The notes below the pieces were generated by a model. That model saw only the letters and a list, made by a program, of their open reading frames with translations, made no database searches and was not told where the DNA came from. From Lachnospiraceae bacterium UBA3641 (GTDB lineage: Bacteria; Bacillota; Clostridia; Lachnospirales; Lachnospiraceae), in assembly GCA_002373875.1 (NCBI GenBank), contig DFKQ01000012.1, forward strand, positions 1 through 35,713: a stretch of 35,713 bases of DNA, in the 5' to 3' direction. The stretch's first letter is position 1. Each line of letters starts with the position of its first letter. A program made the position numbers and the translations under genes. Below, piece after piece: positions 6,673 to 13,679 of this stretch.

Positions 6673-7989
6673 ATGTATGATATGAACATGCAAGCAGAAA
6701 ATGAAAAATATATTCCGGTGGTGGTTGCAGGGTTGCGCACGGTGGAGGAGGAAGAAGAGTTCGAACGGGCAATGAAGGAGCTTGAGAGCCTGTGTGCGGC
6801 GTGCGATCTTTTCGTGGCGGGATCAATAACCCAGTCGCTTCCGCATCCCGATAATGCTACCTGGCTGGGATCGGGTAAGGCTGAAGAGCTTCTCTGTCTG
6901 GTCAGAGGGGTTGAAGCGGAGCATGTCGTCTGTCTTGGAAATCTTACGCCCGCACAGATGAAAAACCTTCAGCGTATCATTGAAGTTCCGGTGTGGGATC
7001 GTACTAACCTGATCCTTGAGATTTTCTCCGAAAGAGCAAGGACTAGAGAAGCAAGACTTCAGGTTGAGTCGGCTTATCTGCAGTATATGCTTCCGCGCCT
7101 GAGCGGTATGTGGAAGCATCTGGGACGTCAGAGCGGCGGCTCGGGCAGCAGGGCCAATAAGGGTATTGGAGAGAAGCAGATAGAGCTGGATCGCCGGCAG
7201 ATATCGCATCGCATAAACGAGCTTCGCAAGGAACTGAAGCAGATAGAGAAGACGCGTGAAGTCCAGCGAAAGGGACGAAGCAGGGACGGTTATCCGCATG
7301 TGGCACTGGTAGGGTATACGAATGCAGGTAAGTCGTCACTTATGAACCGGCTTCTGGATATGTGTGATAAGACATCGCACAGCACAGAGAACAAGAAGGT
7401 TTTTGAGAAGGATATGCTTTTTGCAACACTTGATACATCAGTACGCAAGATAAGCATTCCGGGAAGGAAGCCATTTCTGCTGTCAGATACCGTTGGCTTT
7501 ATTGAGAGTATTCCTCACGATCTTATCAAGGCATTCAGGTCTACACTTGCGGAAGTGAAATATGCGGATGTCATACTTATTGTAATGGATTCTTCGGATC
7601 CCCATCATGCGATGCATAAAAGGGTTACCGAGGATACGCTCCGTGATCTTGATGTATCCGGAATACCGAGGATTTTTGTTTACAACAAGGTTGATCTAAG
7701 GGATAAGGGCTTGACCTCCCTGAATCATCCGGGCGGTGATCATTACTACATATCAGCCAACACGGGTTACGGAATAAATGATCTGCTTGATGCATTGCAG
7801 ACGCTTTTTCAGTCAGGAAGCCGCATGATTGAAGTGCGCATACCCTATGCCGACGGAAATATATTAGATCGTATTCACAGGGAAGGCGAAGTTTTGGAGG
7901 AAAGCTTCGAAGAGGACGGAACCTATATAAGGGCCATGTGTCCGGCTGATCTTGCAGGCTGTGTTATGGGTATCGTGGGTCAGGACTGA
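6673..7989 (+). CDS. hflX: ribosome-associated GTPase HflX
   Basis: 438 residues, usual for the family. The N-terminal HflX domain has GSGKAEEL and the linker motif VWDRTNLILEIFSERARTRE (108-127), then a coiled helical hairpin (165-200). The GTPase domain has G1 GYTNAGKSS (214-222), G3 DTVGF (272-276) and G4 NKVD (338-341). HflX binds the 50S subunit and can split stalled or stress-inactivated 70S ribosomes. The AGGGA site ends only 2 bases before ATG 6673, so the in-frame ATG at 6682 (Met4) may be the true start. It appears to be a single-gene unit, followed by a small hairpin (7991-8007) without a T-run. Confidence 0.95.
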   Translation: MYDMNMQAENEKYIPVVVAGLRTVEEEEEFERAMKELESLCAACDLFVAGSITQSLPHPDNATWLGSGKAEELLCLVRGVEAEHVVCLGNLTPAQMKNLQRIIEVPVWDRTNLILEIFSERARTREARLQVESAYLQYMLPRLSGMWKHLGRQSGGSGSRANKGIGEKQIELDRRQISHRINELRKELKQIEKTREVQRKGRSRDGYPHVALVGYTNAGKSSLMNRLLDMCDKTSHSTENKKVFEKDMLFATLDTSVRKISIPGRKPFLLSDTVGFIESIPHDLIKAFRSTLAEVKYADVILIVMDSSDPHHAMHKRVTEDTLRDLDVSGIPRIFVYNKVDLRDKGLTSLNHPGGDHYYISANTGYGINDLLDALQTLFQSGSRMIEVRIPYADGNILDRIHREGEVLEESFEEDGTYIRAMCPADLAGCVMGIVGQD

Positions 7990-8021
7990 CATTCCGTACA
8001 CCGGAATCGTTAAAATAGGCA

Positions 8022-8322
8022 AAGAATGCTTTTGATGATGCATCCGGTAAGGTTGATGCGGATGTGGTTGAAAAGGACGGAAGCTACGTCCTTGATACAA
8101 ACATTTATAAAGTAATGGGAAGCCTTGAGGGAGAAATGATATTGACGGCTCCCGGGCAAGGCCTTTGAGCCCCGGCAGGATTTCATAAATCCTGCCGGGA
8201 CACCTATCACCTTCAATTATGATCCGGTGGGTGAACATCGGGGCACAAAAGTGATTCCGGGGCCTTTCGCATCGGGTGAAACGGCAGGGAAAAAGTTATT
8301 CCGGATAACGGATAACGGAGGC
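8022..8322 (+). pseudogene. decayed fragment of an unrecognised, possibly secreted, protein gene
   Basis: Two stretches of protein-like translation lie in different frames: 8022-8168 (containing DADVVEKDGSYVLDTNIYKV, ending TGA 8166-8168) and from 8191 onward (PITFNYDPVGEHRGTKVIP, then SGETAGKKLFRITDNGG), which runs into the end of the GH13 gene on the other strand. The frame change coincides with a perfect 13-bp hairpin (8171-8199). There is no start codon or ribosome site. I read this as the remnant of a longer gene, probably an extracellular or surface protein. This explains the 330-base gap between hflX and the GH13 gene. Confidence 0.4.
8171..8199. terminator. strong hairpin, possible terminator or junction
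   Basis: Left arm 8171-8183 (CCCGGCAGGATTT) pairs perfectly with 8187-8199 across a 3-base loop. No T-run follows on either strand, so it is not a standard intrinsic terminator, though it could act between the converging hflX and GH13 units. Confidence 0.45.
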
Positions 8323-9927
8323 TCAGAAGCTTTTGATCCAGTTGATCAGTGAGTCATGATAGACATTATTTTCCACATCTTTTCTCATTTGATCGCTAAC
8401 TGGTCCGTTCTTCTCCATCCGGGCAAGGACGGCTTCCTGAAGCCCCCTGATGATCCCGTCCTCGTAAGATGAGGAGGTATTTTCGGAGGGTGTGATCACA
8501 GGCTCCGGATTAACTGAGGCTTTCGAAGGTGTCGTTATTTTCGGTGCCTTTTCCGCTTTTGGGAGTTCAATGTCGCAGCCGCCGGAAGGTACCCATATCT
8601 CCCCTGAATTGCCTTGGAGGGTTACATTTATCTGTCCGTTCTGTGAACTAACCGTTTCACCGGACAGAAGAGCGGTGAAGGAAGCATATCCTTCGGCCGG
8701 CAGGGACATGGAATAAGCATTATCATCATTGTTAACGGCCACAAGGCAGTATCCTTCAGCTGACCTCCTGAGGAAGGCATACTGGCGGTTTGTGAGGACC
8801 AGTTCCTTGTATTCACCGTAGGAGAGTGCTTTGGTATGCTGCCTTATCTGTCCCAGACGGGAGATGAGGTTTGTGACCGGGTTATCCGTAATGGCATTTT
8901 TATAGTCGTCAAGGTTCAGGGCAGGGCGCAGGGATGCATCGGAGAACCTTTCCTTGCGGCCTTCGATGGCGAACTCCGATCCGTAATATATCGAAGGTAT
9001 TCCGGGCAGGGTATACAGAAGGATATGTACCGGTATCATATGGGCCTTATTGGCAAGCTTGGTGTAGATCCTCTCAACATCATGGTTATCAACGAAATTG
9101 TAAAGCTTAAGCCCTTCGGGACGGCTGCCGCCCATTTCATACAGACGTTTTACCGTATGGGCGATCTCGAAGTAGTTATGATCGTTATGTCCCGAATAAA
9201 GGGCCTTATGGAGATGGTAATTGGTAACCGAGTGGAGGGTTCCCTCATTGACCCATCTGGTATAATCGCCATGAATGACCTCACCCATCAACCAGAAATC
9301 GGGTTTTACCTCGCCTGCTGTTGCCCTAAGTGCCTTCATAAAGTCAAAATCAAGCACATCCGCCGCATCAAGCCGTATACCATCAACATCGAATTCACTT
9401 ACCCAGAAGCGGATCACATCACAGATATAGTCACGCACCTCGGGATTGCGCTGGTTAAGCTTTACAAGGAGATTGTAGCCGCCCCAGTTTTCGTAGGAAA
9501 AGCCGTCGTTATATTCGTTATTTCCGTAGAAGTTGACGTTGCAGTACCAGTCTCTGTATCTCGAACCCTCCCTGTGTTCTCTTAAGTCCCTGAAGGCAAA
9601 GAAATTACGGCCTGTATGATTGAACACACCGTCAAAAATGACCTTGATTCCCGTCTTGTGACATTCATTAACAAAATCAGTAAGATCCTTATTATCTCCG
9701 AGACGGCTGTCAAGCTTCCGGTAGTCGGTGGTCTCATAGCCGTGTCCTTCGGATTCGAAGAGGGGACCGATATATACAGCATTGCAGCCGATATTCTTAA
9801 TATGGTCTATCCAGGGTAAAAGCTCAGGAAGCCGGTGGGTTATGCCGTCGTATTTATTCTCCGTCGGAGCCCCCAAAAGCCCCAGAGGATAAATGTGATA
9901 AAAAATCGATTCGTCATACCATGCCAT
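8323..9927 (-). CDS. GH13 alpha-amylase-family glycosidase, cytoplasmic
   Basis: 534 residues, no signal peptide. It hydrolyses alpha-glucosidic bonds in malto-oligosaccharides or related glucans. The GH13 regions are clear: region I DGVFNHTG (99-106), region II GIRLDAAD with nucleophile Asp187, region III MGEVI with acid/base Glu216, and region IV FVDNHD with Asp283. The domain order resembles neopullulanase or maltodextrin-glucosidase types, without the N-terminal N-domain. After the C-terminal beta domain (to about 435) comes a Pro/Ser/Thr-rich linker and a helical tail (about 470-534), an unusual appendix. The start has AAGGAGT 7 bases upstream and a promoter at 9968-9996. Exact substrate uncertain. 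Confidence 0.9.
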   Translation of the reverse strand: MAWYDESIFYHIYPLGLLGAPTENKYDGITHRLPELLPWIDHIKNIGCNAVYIGPLFESEGHGYETTDYRKLDSRLGDNKDLTDFVNECHKTGIKVIFDGVFNHTGRNFFAFRDLREHREGSRYRDWYCNVNFYGNNEYNDGFSYENWGGYNLLVKLNQRNPEVRDYICDVIRFWVSEFDVDGIRLDAADVLDFDFMKALRATAGEVKPDFWLMGEVIHGDYTRWVNEGTLHSVTNYHLHKALYSGHNDHNYFEIAHTVKRLYEMGGSRPEGLKLYNFVDNHDVERIYTKLANKAHMIPVHILLYTLPGIPSIYYGSEFAIEGRKERFSDASLRPALNLDDYKNAITDNPVTNLISRLGQIRQHTKALSYGEYKELVLTNRQYAFLRRSAEGYCLVAVNNDDNAYSMSLPAEGYASFTALLSGETVSSQNGQINVTLQGNSGEIWVPSGGCDIELPKAEKAPKITTPSKASVNPEPVITPSENTSSSYEDGIIRGLQEAVLARMEKNGPVSDQMRKDVENNVYHDSLINWIKSF

Positions 9928-9967
9928 GTTTCAACACTCCTTATTTTATATTATTTTATACTCATAT

Positions 9968-9996
9968 ATCTTATACTTTTCAGTGACTCTTAGCAA
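9968..9996 (-). promoter_or_regulatory. promoter of the GH13 gene
   Basis: On the minus strand, TTGCTA (9996-9991), a 17-base spacer and TAAGAT (9973-9968), about 40 bases before the ATG. It is divergent from the glutathione peroxidase promoter. Confidence 0.6.
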
Positions 9997-10040
9997 GTGA
10001 AACGCCCGATCGTGAAGTTGGACGGGTTGAAAAAAAACTA

Positions 10041-10069
10041 TTGACATATTATATTTTGCGCAATATAAT
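10041..10069 (+). promoter_or_regulatory. consensus promoter of the glutathione peroxidase gene
   Basis: A perfect TTGACA (10041-10046), 17-base spacer and perfect TATAAT (10064-10069). Such a strong promoter normally needs a repressor; the spacer and -10 box are covered by the inverted repeat at 10046-10071. Confidence 0.85.
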
Positions 10070-10071
10070 AT
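10046..10071. promoter_or_regulatory. operator-like inverted repeat over the gpx promoter
   Basis: ATATTATATT (10046-10055), six central bases (TTGCGC) and AATATAATAT (10062-10071), exact 10-base arms. The centre also contains the palindrome TTGCGCAA. The position, between -35 and -10, is typical for a repressor. A peroxide-sensing MarR/OhrR-type or PerR-type protein would fit the target gene, but no regulator gene is nearby. Confidence 0.6.
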
Positions 10072-10123
10072 CGCCAAAGATATAACACAAACAACCGATA
10101 TGAACAAACAGGAGGATACAGTT

Positions 10124-10666
10124 ATGGGATTCTATGATCAGAGCGTAACGGCAGCAACAGGTGAAGAAATATCCATGAAGGAATATGAGGGGAAGGTGGT
10201 ACTTGTTGTCAATACCGCAACGGGATGCGGATTCACCCCCCATTATAAGGATATCGAGGAAATGTATGAGAAGTATCATGACAGGGGATTTGAAGTTGTC
10301 GATGTTCCCTGCAACCAGTTTGCCGGACAGACTCCGGGAACCGATGATGAGATCCATGAGTTCTGCACCCTTAAGTATCATACACAGTTCCCGCAGATGA
10401 AGAAGTCGGATGTAAACGGTGATACTGCGATCGGACTCTTTAAGTATCTTAAGGAGCAGAAGGGCTTTGAAGGCTTCGGTAAAGGGCCCAAGGCTCTTGC
10501 AATGGGGGCTATGCTCTCAAAGATTGATAAGGATTATAAGAATAATCCCGAGATCAAGTGGAATTTTACCAAGTTCGTTATAGACAGAACCGGTAATGTG
10601 GTGGCAAGGTTTGAACCCACAGCTAAGATGGAAGAAGTTGATAAATGTGTAGAGAGCCTTTTATAG
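10124..10666 (+). CDS. glutathione peroxidase family thiol peroxidase
   Basis: 180 residues from ATG 10124, preceded by AGGAGG; an earlier in-frame ATG at 10100 has no site. It reduces hydroperoxides using a reactive cysteine. NTATGCGFTPHY holds the peroxidatic Cys35, the position of selenocysteine in animal enzymes. PCNQFAGQTPG carries the Gln of the catalytic tetrad and the cysteine region used by thioredoxin-dependent members. KWNFTKFVIDRTG carries the Trp and Asn. In Firmicutes these enzymes usually take electrons from thioredoxin, not glutathione. It is a single gene with its own strong, operator-covered promoter, and it converges on the MgtC-like gene 4 bases away. Confidence 0.93.
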   Translation: MGFYDQSVTAATGEEISMKEYEGKVVLVVNTATGCGFTPHYKDIEEMYEKYHDRGFEVVDVPCNQFAGQTPGTDDEIHEFCTLKYHTQFPQMKKSDVNGDTAIGLFKYLKEQKGFEGFGKGPKALAMGAMLSKIDKDYKNNPEIKWNFTKFVIDRTGNVVARFEPTAKMEEVDKCVESLL

Positions 10667-10670
10667 GGTG

Positions 10671-11411
10671 CTATCTGAAATGATTATACAGGGAATTGTT
10701 CCTGTATGATATAACATCATCCCGTCCGTTGGTGAAGGCGGTGACCTCCTCGAAGGTTATTTCATTCTTGCGGCGCACGACAAGATCGTATTCGGTGGTC
10801 CCGTCTTCATTGACAGACATTTCGGTTTCGATAACAGTTGCGTTCCACGCCTTTATCTGGGACATAAGATCCTTATGGAATGTTGCGGTATCCCTGACCT
10901 TGAAATGGAGATTGGTACCGGAATAAGAGTCAAGCGTACTGAACAAACGCTGGATCGCAAATTGCATTGCAAGAAGCAAAAACAGTGAGAAGAAACCGAT
11001 GATATACATGCCGGCGCCGAATGTAAGTCCAAGGCCCGCAGTGAACCACAGACCGGCGGCCGTGGTGAGCCCGCGGACATTATTGCCGGTCTTGAAGATA
11101 ACCCCGGCACACAGAAAGGATATACCGCTGACAGCCTGAGCTGCTATACGGGCTGCATCCGCACCGCGGGTCCCGTTCAGGAATCCGCCGTCAGGGTCGG
11201 TAAGGTCAACGAAGCCGTATTTGGATACGATCATCAGCACCGCAGTTGTGCAGCATACGATAACGTGGGTCCTGACACCTGCTTCCTTGAAGCGGTGGCT
11301 TCGTTCAAGCCCTATGACAGCGCCTGCGATGGCTGATATTATAACCCGCATGCAGAAATCCAGGTTCTGCAGCAGGTCAAACTGGCTGTGAAAATAGTTG
11401 GATAATGTCAT
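10671..11411 (-). CDS. MgtC/SapB family membrane protein
   Basis: 246 residues with four to five N-terminal membrane helices and the MgtC signature IGLERSHRFKEAGVRTHV (33-50). Then come AQAVSGISFLCAGVIFKTG and VRGLTTAAGLWFTAGLG, both highly conserved in the family, and a cytoplasmic C-terminal domain (about 150-246). In pathogens MgtC affects Mg2+ adaptation and F-type ATPase activity; in commensals its role is less clear. The start has GAAGGAG 7 bases upstream. An inverted repeat near its 3' end (10686-10706, ATACAGG...CCTGTAT) may help termination between the two convergent genes. Confidence 0.9.
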   Translation of the reverse strand: MTLSNYFHSQFDLLQNLDFCMRVIISAIAGAVIGLERSHRFKEAGVRTHVIVCCTTAVLMIVSKYGFVDLTDPDGGFLNGTRGADAARIAAQAVSGISFLCAGVIFKTGNNVRGLTTAAGLWFTAGLGLTFGAGMYIIGFFSLFLLLAMQFAIQRLFSTLDSYSGTNLHFKVRDTATFHKDLMSQIKAWNATVIETEMSVNEDGTTEYDLVVRRKNEITFEEVTAFTNGRDDVISYRNNSLYNHFR

Positions 11412-11740
11412 TCTTTTCTCCTTCGCTGAGGAACCGTGTTGAGGACACCAGCAGTGCTTCTTTTCTTTAATTTTATGATTCAGGGGTCAAAACTATACTT
11501 TTATATGATTAACGGATTGTTCCGTGCTTCGCACTCCCACAATCCTACCCACCATTCGCAATTTCGTGGTGCTAAGCCCCACTTCTTGCTCATGTTGGGG
11601 CGGGTCATAAATCCTTGTCCCCACCATCAAGCAAGCTTGTGGTGGGGACAGGCTTTTGCCCCTTTAATCATTTTATAGAATTTGTCGTTTATATGCAAGC
11701 TTGAGGCCGGAAATTTAAATCCGAATTTCTGAAAACGGAC
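11412..11740. repeat. hairpin-rich intergenic element, probably an interspersed repeat
   Basis: This 330-base gap holds four consecutive hairpins: GGATTGT/ACAATCC (11514-11520 with 11539-11545, with inner GTGC/GCAC), CACCA/TGGTG (11550-11554 with 11567-11571), GCCCCA/TGGGGC (11576-11581 with 11596-11601) and TGTCCCCACCA/TGGTGGGGACA (11616-11626 with 11640-11650). Translation of the region gives a short frame with a His/Pro/Trp-rich sequence unlike a real protein. The compact structure and bounded shape suggest a non-coding interspersed repeat or a structured RNA; only one copy is in this window, so repetition is inference. Confidence 0.45.
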
Positions 11741-11769
11741 TTGACGTATTCCGGAAAAACATGTAATCT
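11741..11769 (+). promoter_or_regulatory. promoter of the phenylalanine biosynthesis operon
   Basis: TTGACG (11741-11746), 17-base spacer, TAATCT (11764-11769). The transcript would start near 11776 and carry the leader peptide and attenuator. Confidence 0.65.
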
Positions 11770-11810
11770 TACATAGGTATCATAAGATATGAGATACGGA
11801 AGGAAGCATC

Positions 11811-11888
11811 ATGGACAGAGCTTTTTTAACAACAACAGTCTTTTTCTTTTTTACCTTTACTTCGGACCGATGTAAGGGTGTTTTGTGA
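11811..11888 (+). CDS. Phe-rich leader peptide of the pheA attenuator
   Basis: 25 codons from ATG 11811, with GGAAGGA at 11798-11804, ending TGA 11886-11888. The peptide begins MDRAFLTTT, then VFFFFTF, and ends SDRCKGVL: six Phe in 25 residues, four of them in a row, with one more two residues later. It is the functional analogue of the enterobacterial pheA leader. Ribosome stalling at these codons when charged Phe-tRNA is scarce would leave 11863-11876 free to form the antiterminator. The peptide itself need have no function. Confidence 0.85.
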   Translation: MDRAFLTTTVFFFFTFTSDRCKGVL

Positions 11889-11946
11889 TGCTTAGATCAC
11901 GAGCTGACTTACAGGCGGTCCGGAAATGATCCGGGCCGCTTTTTTT
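11863..11946 (+). promoter_or_regulatory. phenylalanine attenuator: antiterminator and intrinsic terminator
   Basis: Terminator: GCGGTCCGGA (11915-11924), loop AATGA, TCCGGGCCGC (11930-11939), then seven T (11940-11946); ten pairs including one G-U. Antiterminator: CGGACCG (11863-11869) pairs with CGGTCCG (11916-11922) and TGTAAG (11871-11876) pairs with CTTACA (11908-11913), which uses up the left arm of the terminator. The left arm of the antiterminator lies inside the leader-peptide reading frame, just after the Phe codons. Translation to the stop would melt it and allow termination; stalling at Phe would allow read-through. Confidence 0.85.
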
Positions 11947-11998
11947 GTGCAGAGCACTTAACGGTGTTAATAGTCTGTTTATTTTACGGAGGTGGAAA

Positions 11999-12553
11999 AT
12001 GCTTAAAAGGATCGCATACAGTGGGGTGGAAGGAGCATTTGCGCATATTGTGGCCGGAAGGCTTTTTCCGGATGAACTCTATGTTGCCTGCGAAAGCTTT
12101 AAAGAGGCCTATGAATCGGTTGCGGAAGGGGAGTGCGACATAGCCGTTCTTCCGGTTGAGAATTCCTATGCCGGGAAGGTCATGGAGGTTGCAGACCTTC
12201 TTGAAAGAGGAGAGCTTGCAGTGACGGGAACCTATTCCTTCCCCATAGTTCAGAATCTGCTTGGGTTAAGAGGCAGCAGGCCTGAGGATATAAGGACGGT
12301 GATCTCGCATCCCAAAGCTCTGGAACAGTGCGACAACTACATAAAACGGCAGGGATATAAGATAATAGAATCATCCAACACAGCTGTTGCGGCTAAAGAA
12401 GTAATGGACAGGCAGGATATGTCACTGGCAGCCATTGCGAGTCTTGAGACGGCTGCAAGATACGGCCTGAAGGTCCTTGAAGAAAAGATAAATGAAAAAG
12501 AAGACAATACAACGACATTTGTGGTCGTGTCTAAAGCAAAGGAGGAGAAATAA
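11999..12553 (+). CDS. pheA: prephenate dehydratase, catalytic domain only
   Basis: 184 residues from ATG 11999 (GGAGGTG upstream). It converts prephenate to phenylpyruvate in phenylalanine synthesis. Family motifs are YSGVEGAFAH (7-16), VLPVENSYAGKV, VQNLLGLRG, VISHPKALEQC and AAIASLETAARYGL. The catalytic TRF motif appears as TTF in EDNTTTFVVV near residues 170-179, so the Arg is replaced by Thr while the key Thr is kept. There is no C-terminal ACT domain and no chorismate mutase domain, so allosteric inhibition by Phe through ACT is absent and the leader attenuator may be the main control. The next gene starts 1 base after the stop. Confidence 0.9.
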   Translation: MLKRIAYSGVEGAFAHIVAGRLFPDELYVACESFKEAYESVAEGECDIAVLPVENSYAGKVMEVADLLERGELAVTGTYSFPIVQNLLGLRGSRPEDIRTVISHPKALEQCDNYIKRQGYKIIESSNTAVAAKEVMDRQDMSLAAIASLETAARYGLKVLEEKINEKEDNTTTFVVVSKAKEEK

Positions 12554-12554
12554 G

Positions 12555-13583
12555 ATGGGAATGATGTATGAAAGACAACTGGCGATCCCGGCGGAGCTTA
12601 AGGAGATGTACCCCATTACAGCCAAAATGAACGAAAAGATCCAGGAAAGGAGAGCGGAGCTCATATCCATTTTTGAAGGGAGAAAGGATAAGCTTATACT
12701 TATAATCGGTCCATGCTCGGCGGATAACGAGGATTCCGTAATGGATTATATCGGCCGGCTGGTTCCGGTGCAGGAAAAAGTTAAGGATAAGATATTCATA
12801 GTCCCGAGGATTTATACAAATAAACCAAGGACTACAGGCGAAGGATATAAGGGCATGCTCCATCAGCCCGATCCCACTGAAAAGCCCAATCTCTTTAAGG
12901 GGATAGAGGCTACCAGGCATCTGCATATGAGGGCAGTGATGGAAACGGGTTTTGCATGTGCTGATGAAATGCTGTATACGGAGAACTACGGATATCTTGA
13001 TGACCTGCTTATCTATGTGGCAGTGGGGGCAAGATCCGTTGAAGACCAGCAGCACAGGCTGACATCCAGCGGTATAAGCGTTCCGGTGGGAATGAAGAAT
13101 CCGACTTCCGGTGATTACAGGGTAATGCTGAATGCGATCAGTGCCGCCCAGAACGGTCATACCTTTATCTACCGCGGATGGCAGGTACACTCGGATGGTA
13201 ACCGTCACGCCCATGCCATACTGAGGGGATATACGGACCAGCACGGATCCATGAAGCCCAATTATCATTATGAGGATCTTGTAAGATTGTGCGACTCTTA
13301 TGATGAGCTGGAGCTGTTAAATCCGGCATTTATTGTTGATACCAACCACTGTAACTCCAACAAAAATCCCTTTGAGCAGCGGAGGATAGTTAAGGAAGTC
13401 CTTCATTCGGCAAGACATGACGATCGTATCGCCGGGATGCTTAAGGGCTTTATGATAGAAAGCTATATCGAAGACGGCGCGCAGGAGCCCGGAGACGGCT
13501 GCTATGGTAAATCAATAACCGATCCCTGTCTGGGTTGGGAGGCCAGCGAAAGGCTGATATATGAGATCGCGGAGCTTCTGTGA
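12555..13583 (+). CDS. aroF: 3-deoxy-7-phosphoheptulonate synthase (DAHP synthase, class I)
   Basis: 342 residues; ATG 12555 is just after an AGGAG site that overlaps the end of pheA. It condenses phosphoenolpyruvate and erythrose 4-phosphate, the first step of aromatic synthesis. Motifs of the AroF/AroG/AroH type are all present: LIIGPCSADNED (49-60, with the metal-ligand Cys), YTNKPRTTGEGYKG (87-100), VGMKNPTSGD, VDTNHCNSNK and GFMIESYIEDG. Being in the Phe-attenuated operon suggests it acts as the Phe-controlled isozyme. The symbol aroF is used for the family; which E. coli isozyme it matches cannot be told. Confidence 0.93.
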   Translation: MGMMYERQLAIPAELKEMYPITAKMNEKIQERRAELISIFEGRKDKLILIIGPCSADNEDSVMDYIGRLVPVQEKVKDKIFIVPRIYTNKPRTTGEGYKGMLHQPDPTEKPNLFKGIEATRHLHMRAVMETGFACADEMLYTENYGYLDDLLIYVAVGARSVEDQQHRLTSSGISVPVGMKNPTSGDYRVMLNAISAAQNGHTFIYRGWQVHSDGNRHAHAILRGYTDQHGSMKPNYHYEDLVRLCDSYDELELLNPAFIVDTNHCNSNKNPFEQRRIVKEVLHSARHDDRIAGMLKGFMIESYIEDGAQEPGDGCYGKSITDPCLGWEASERLIYEIAELL

Positions 13584-13620
13584 AGGGAATGATTTTGCAT
13601 GATCCGATATAATGCGGCTG

Positions 13621-13649
13621 TTGTCATGACGGGATAAGAATGATATATT
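13621..13649 (+). promoter_or_regulatory. probable promoter of the channel/OmpA pair
   Basis: TTGTCA (13621-13626), 17-base spacer, TATATT (13644-13649), followed by AAAGGAGA before ATG 13680. It may allow expression independent of the Phe attenuator; no terminator separates it from aroF. Confidence 0.5.
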
Positions 13650-13679
13650 TGAAGAGATGTTTTATAAAGGAGATATATC

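Noticed and set aside
8836..9585. A 249-codon plus-strand frame inside the GH13 gene
   Set aside because: It is the antisense of an unmistakable GH13 catalytic domain and has no ribosome site or recognisable motif.
10100..10123. Upstream start of the glutathione peroxidase at 10100
   Set aside because: ATG 10124 is preceded by AGGAGG and gives the usual length; the AGGAGG itself lies inside the longer frame.
11436..11678. An 80-codon frame in the hairpin region
   Set aside because: Its His/Pro/Trp-rich sequence comes from the inverted repeats; there is no convincing ribosome site.
11770..11998. T-box riboswitch upstream of pheA
   Set aside because: There is no T-box sequence or specifier stem; the Phe-rich leader peptide and alternative hairpins explain the region better.
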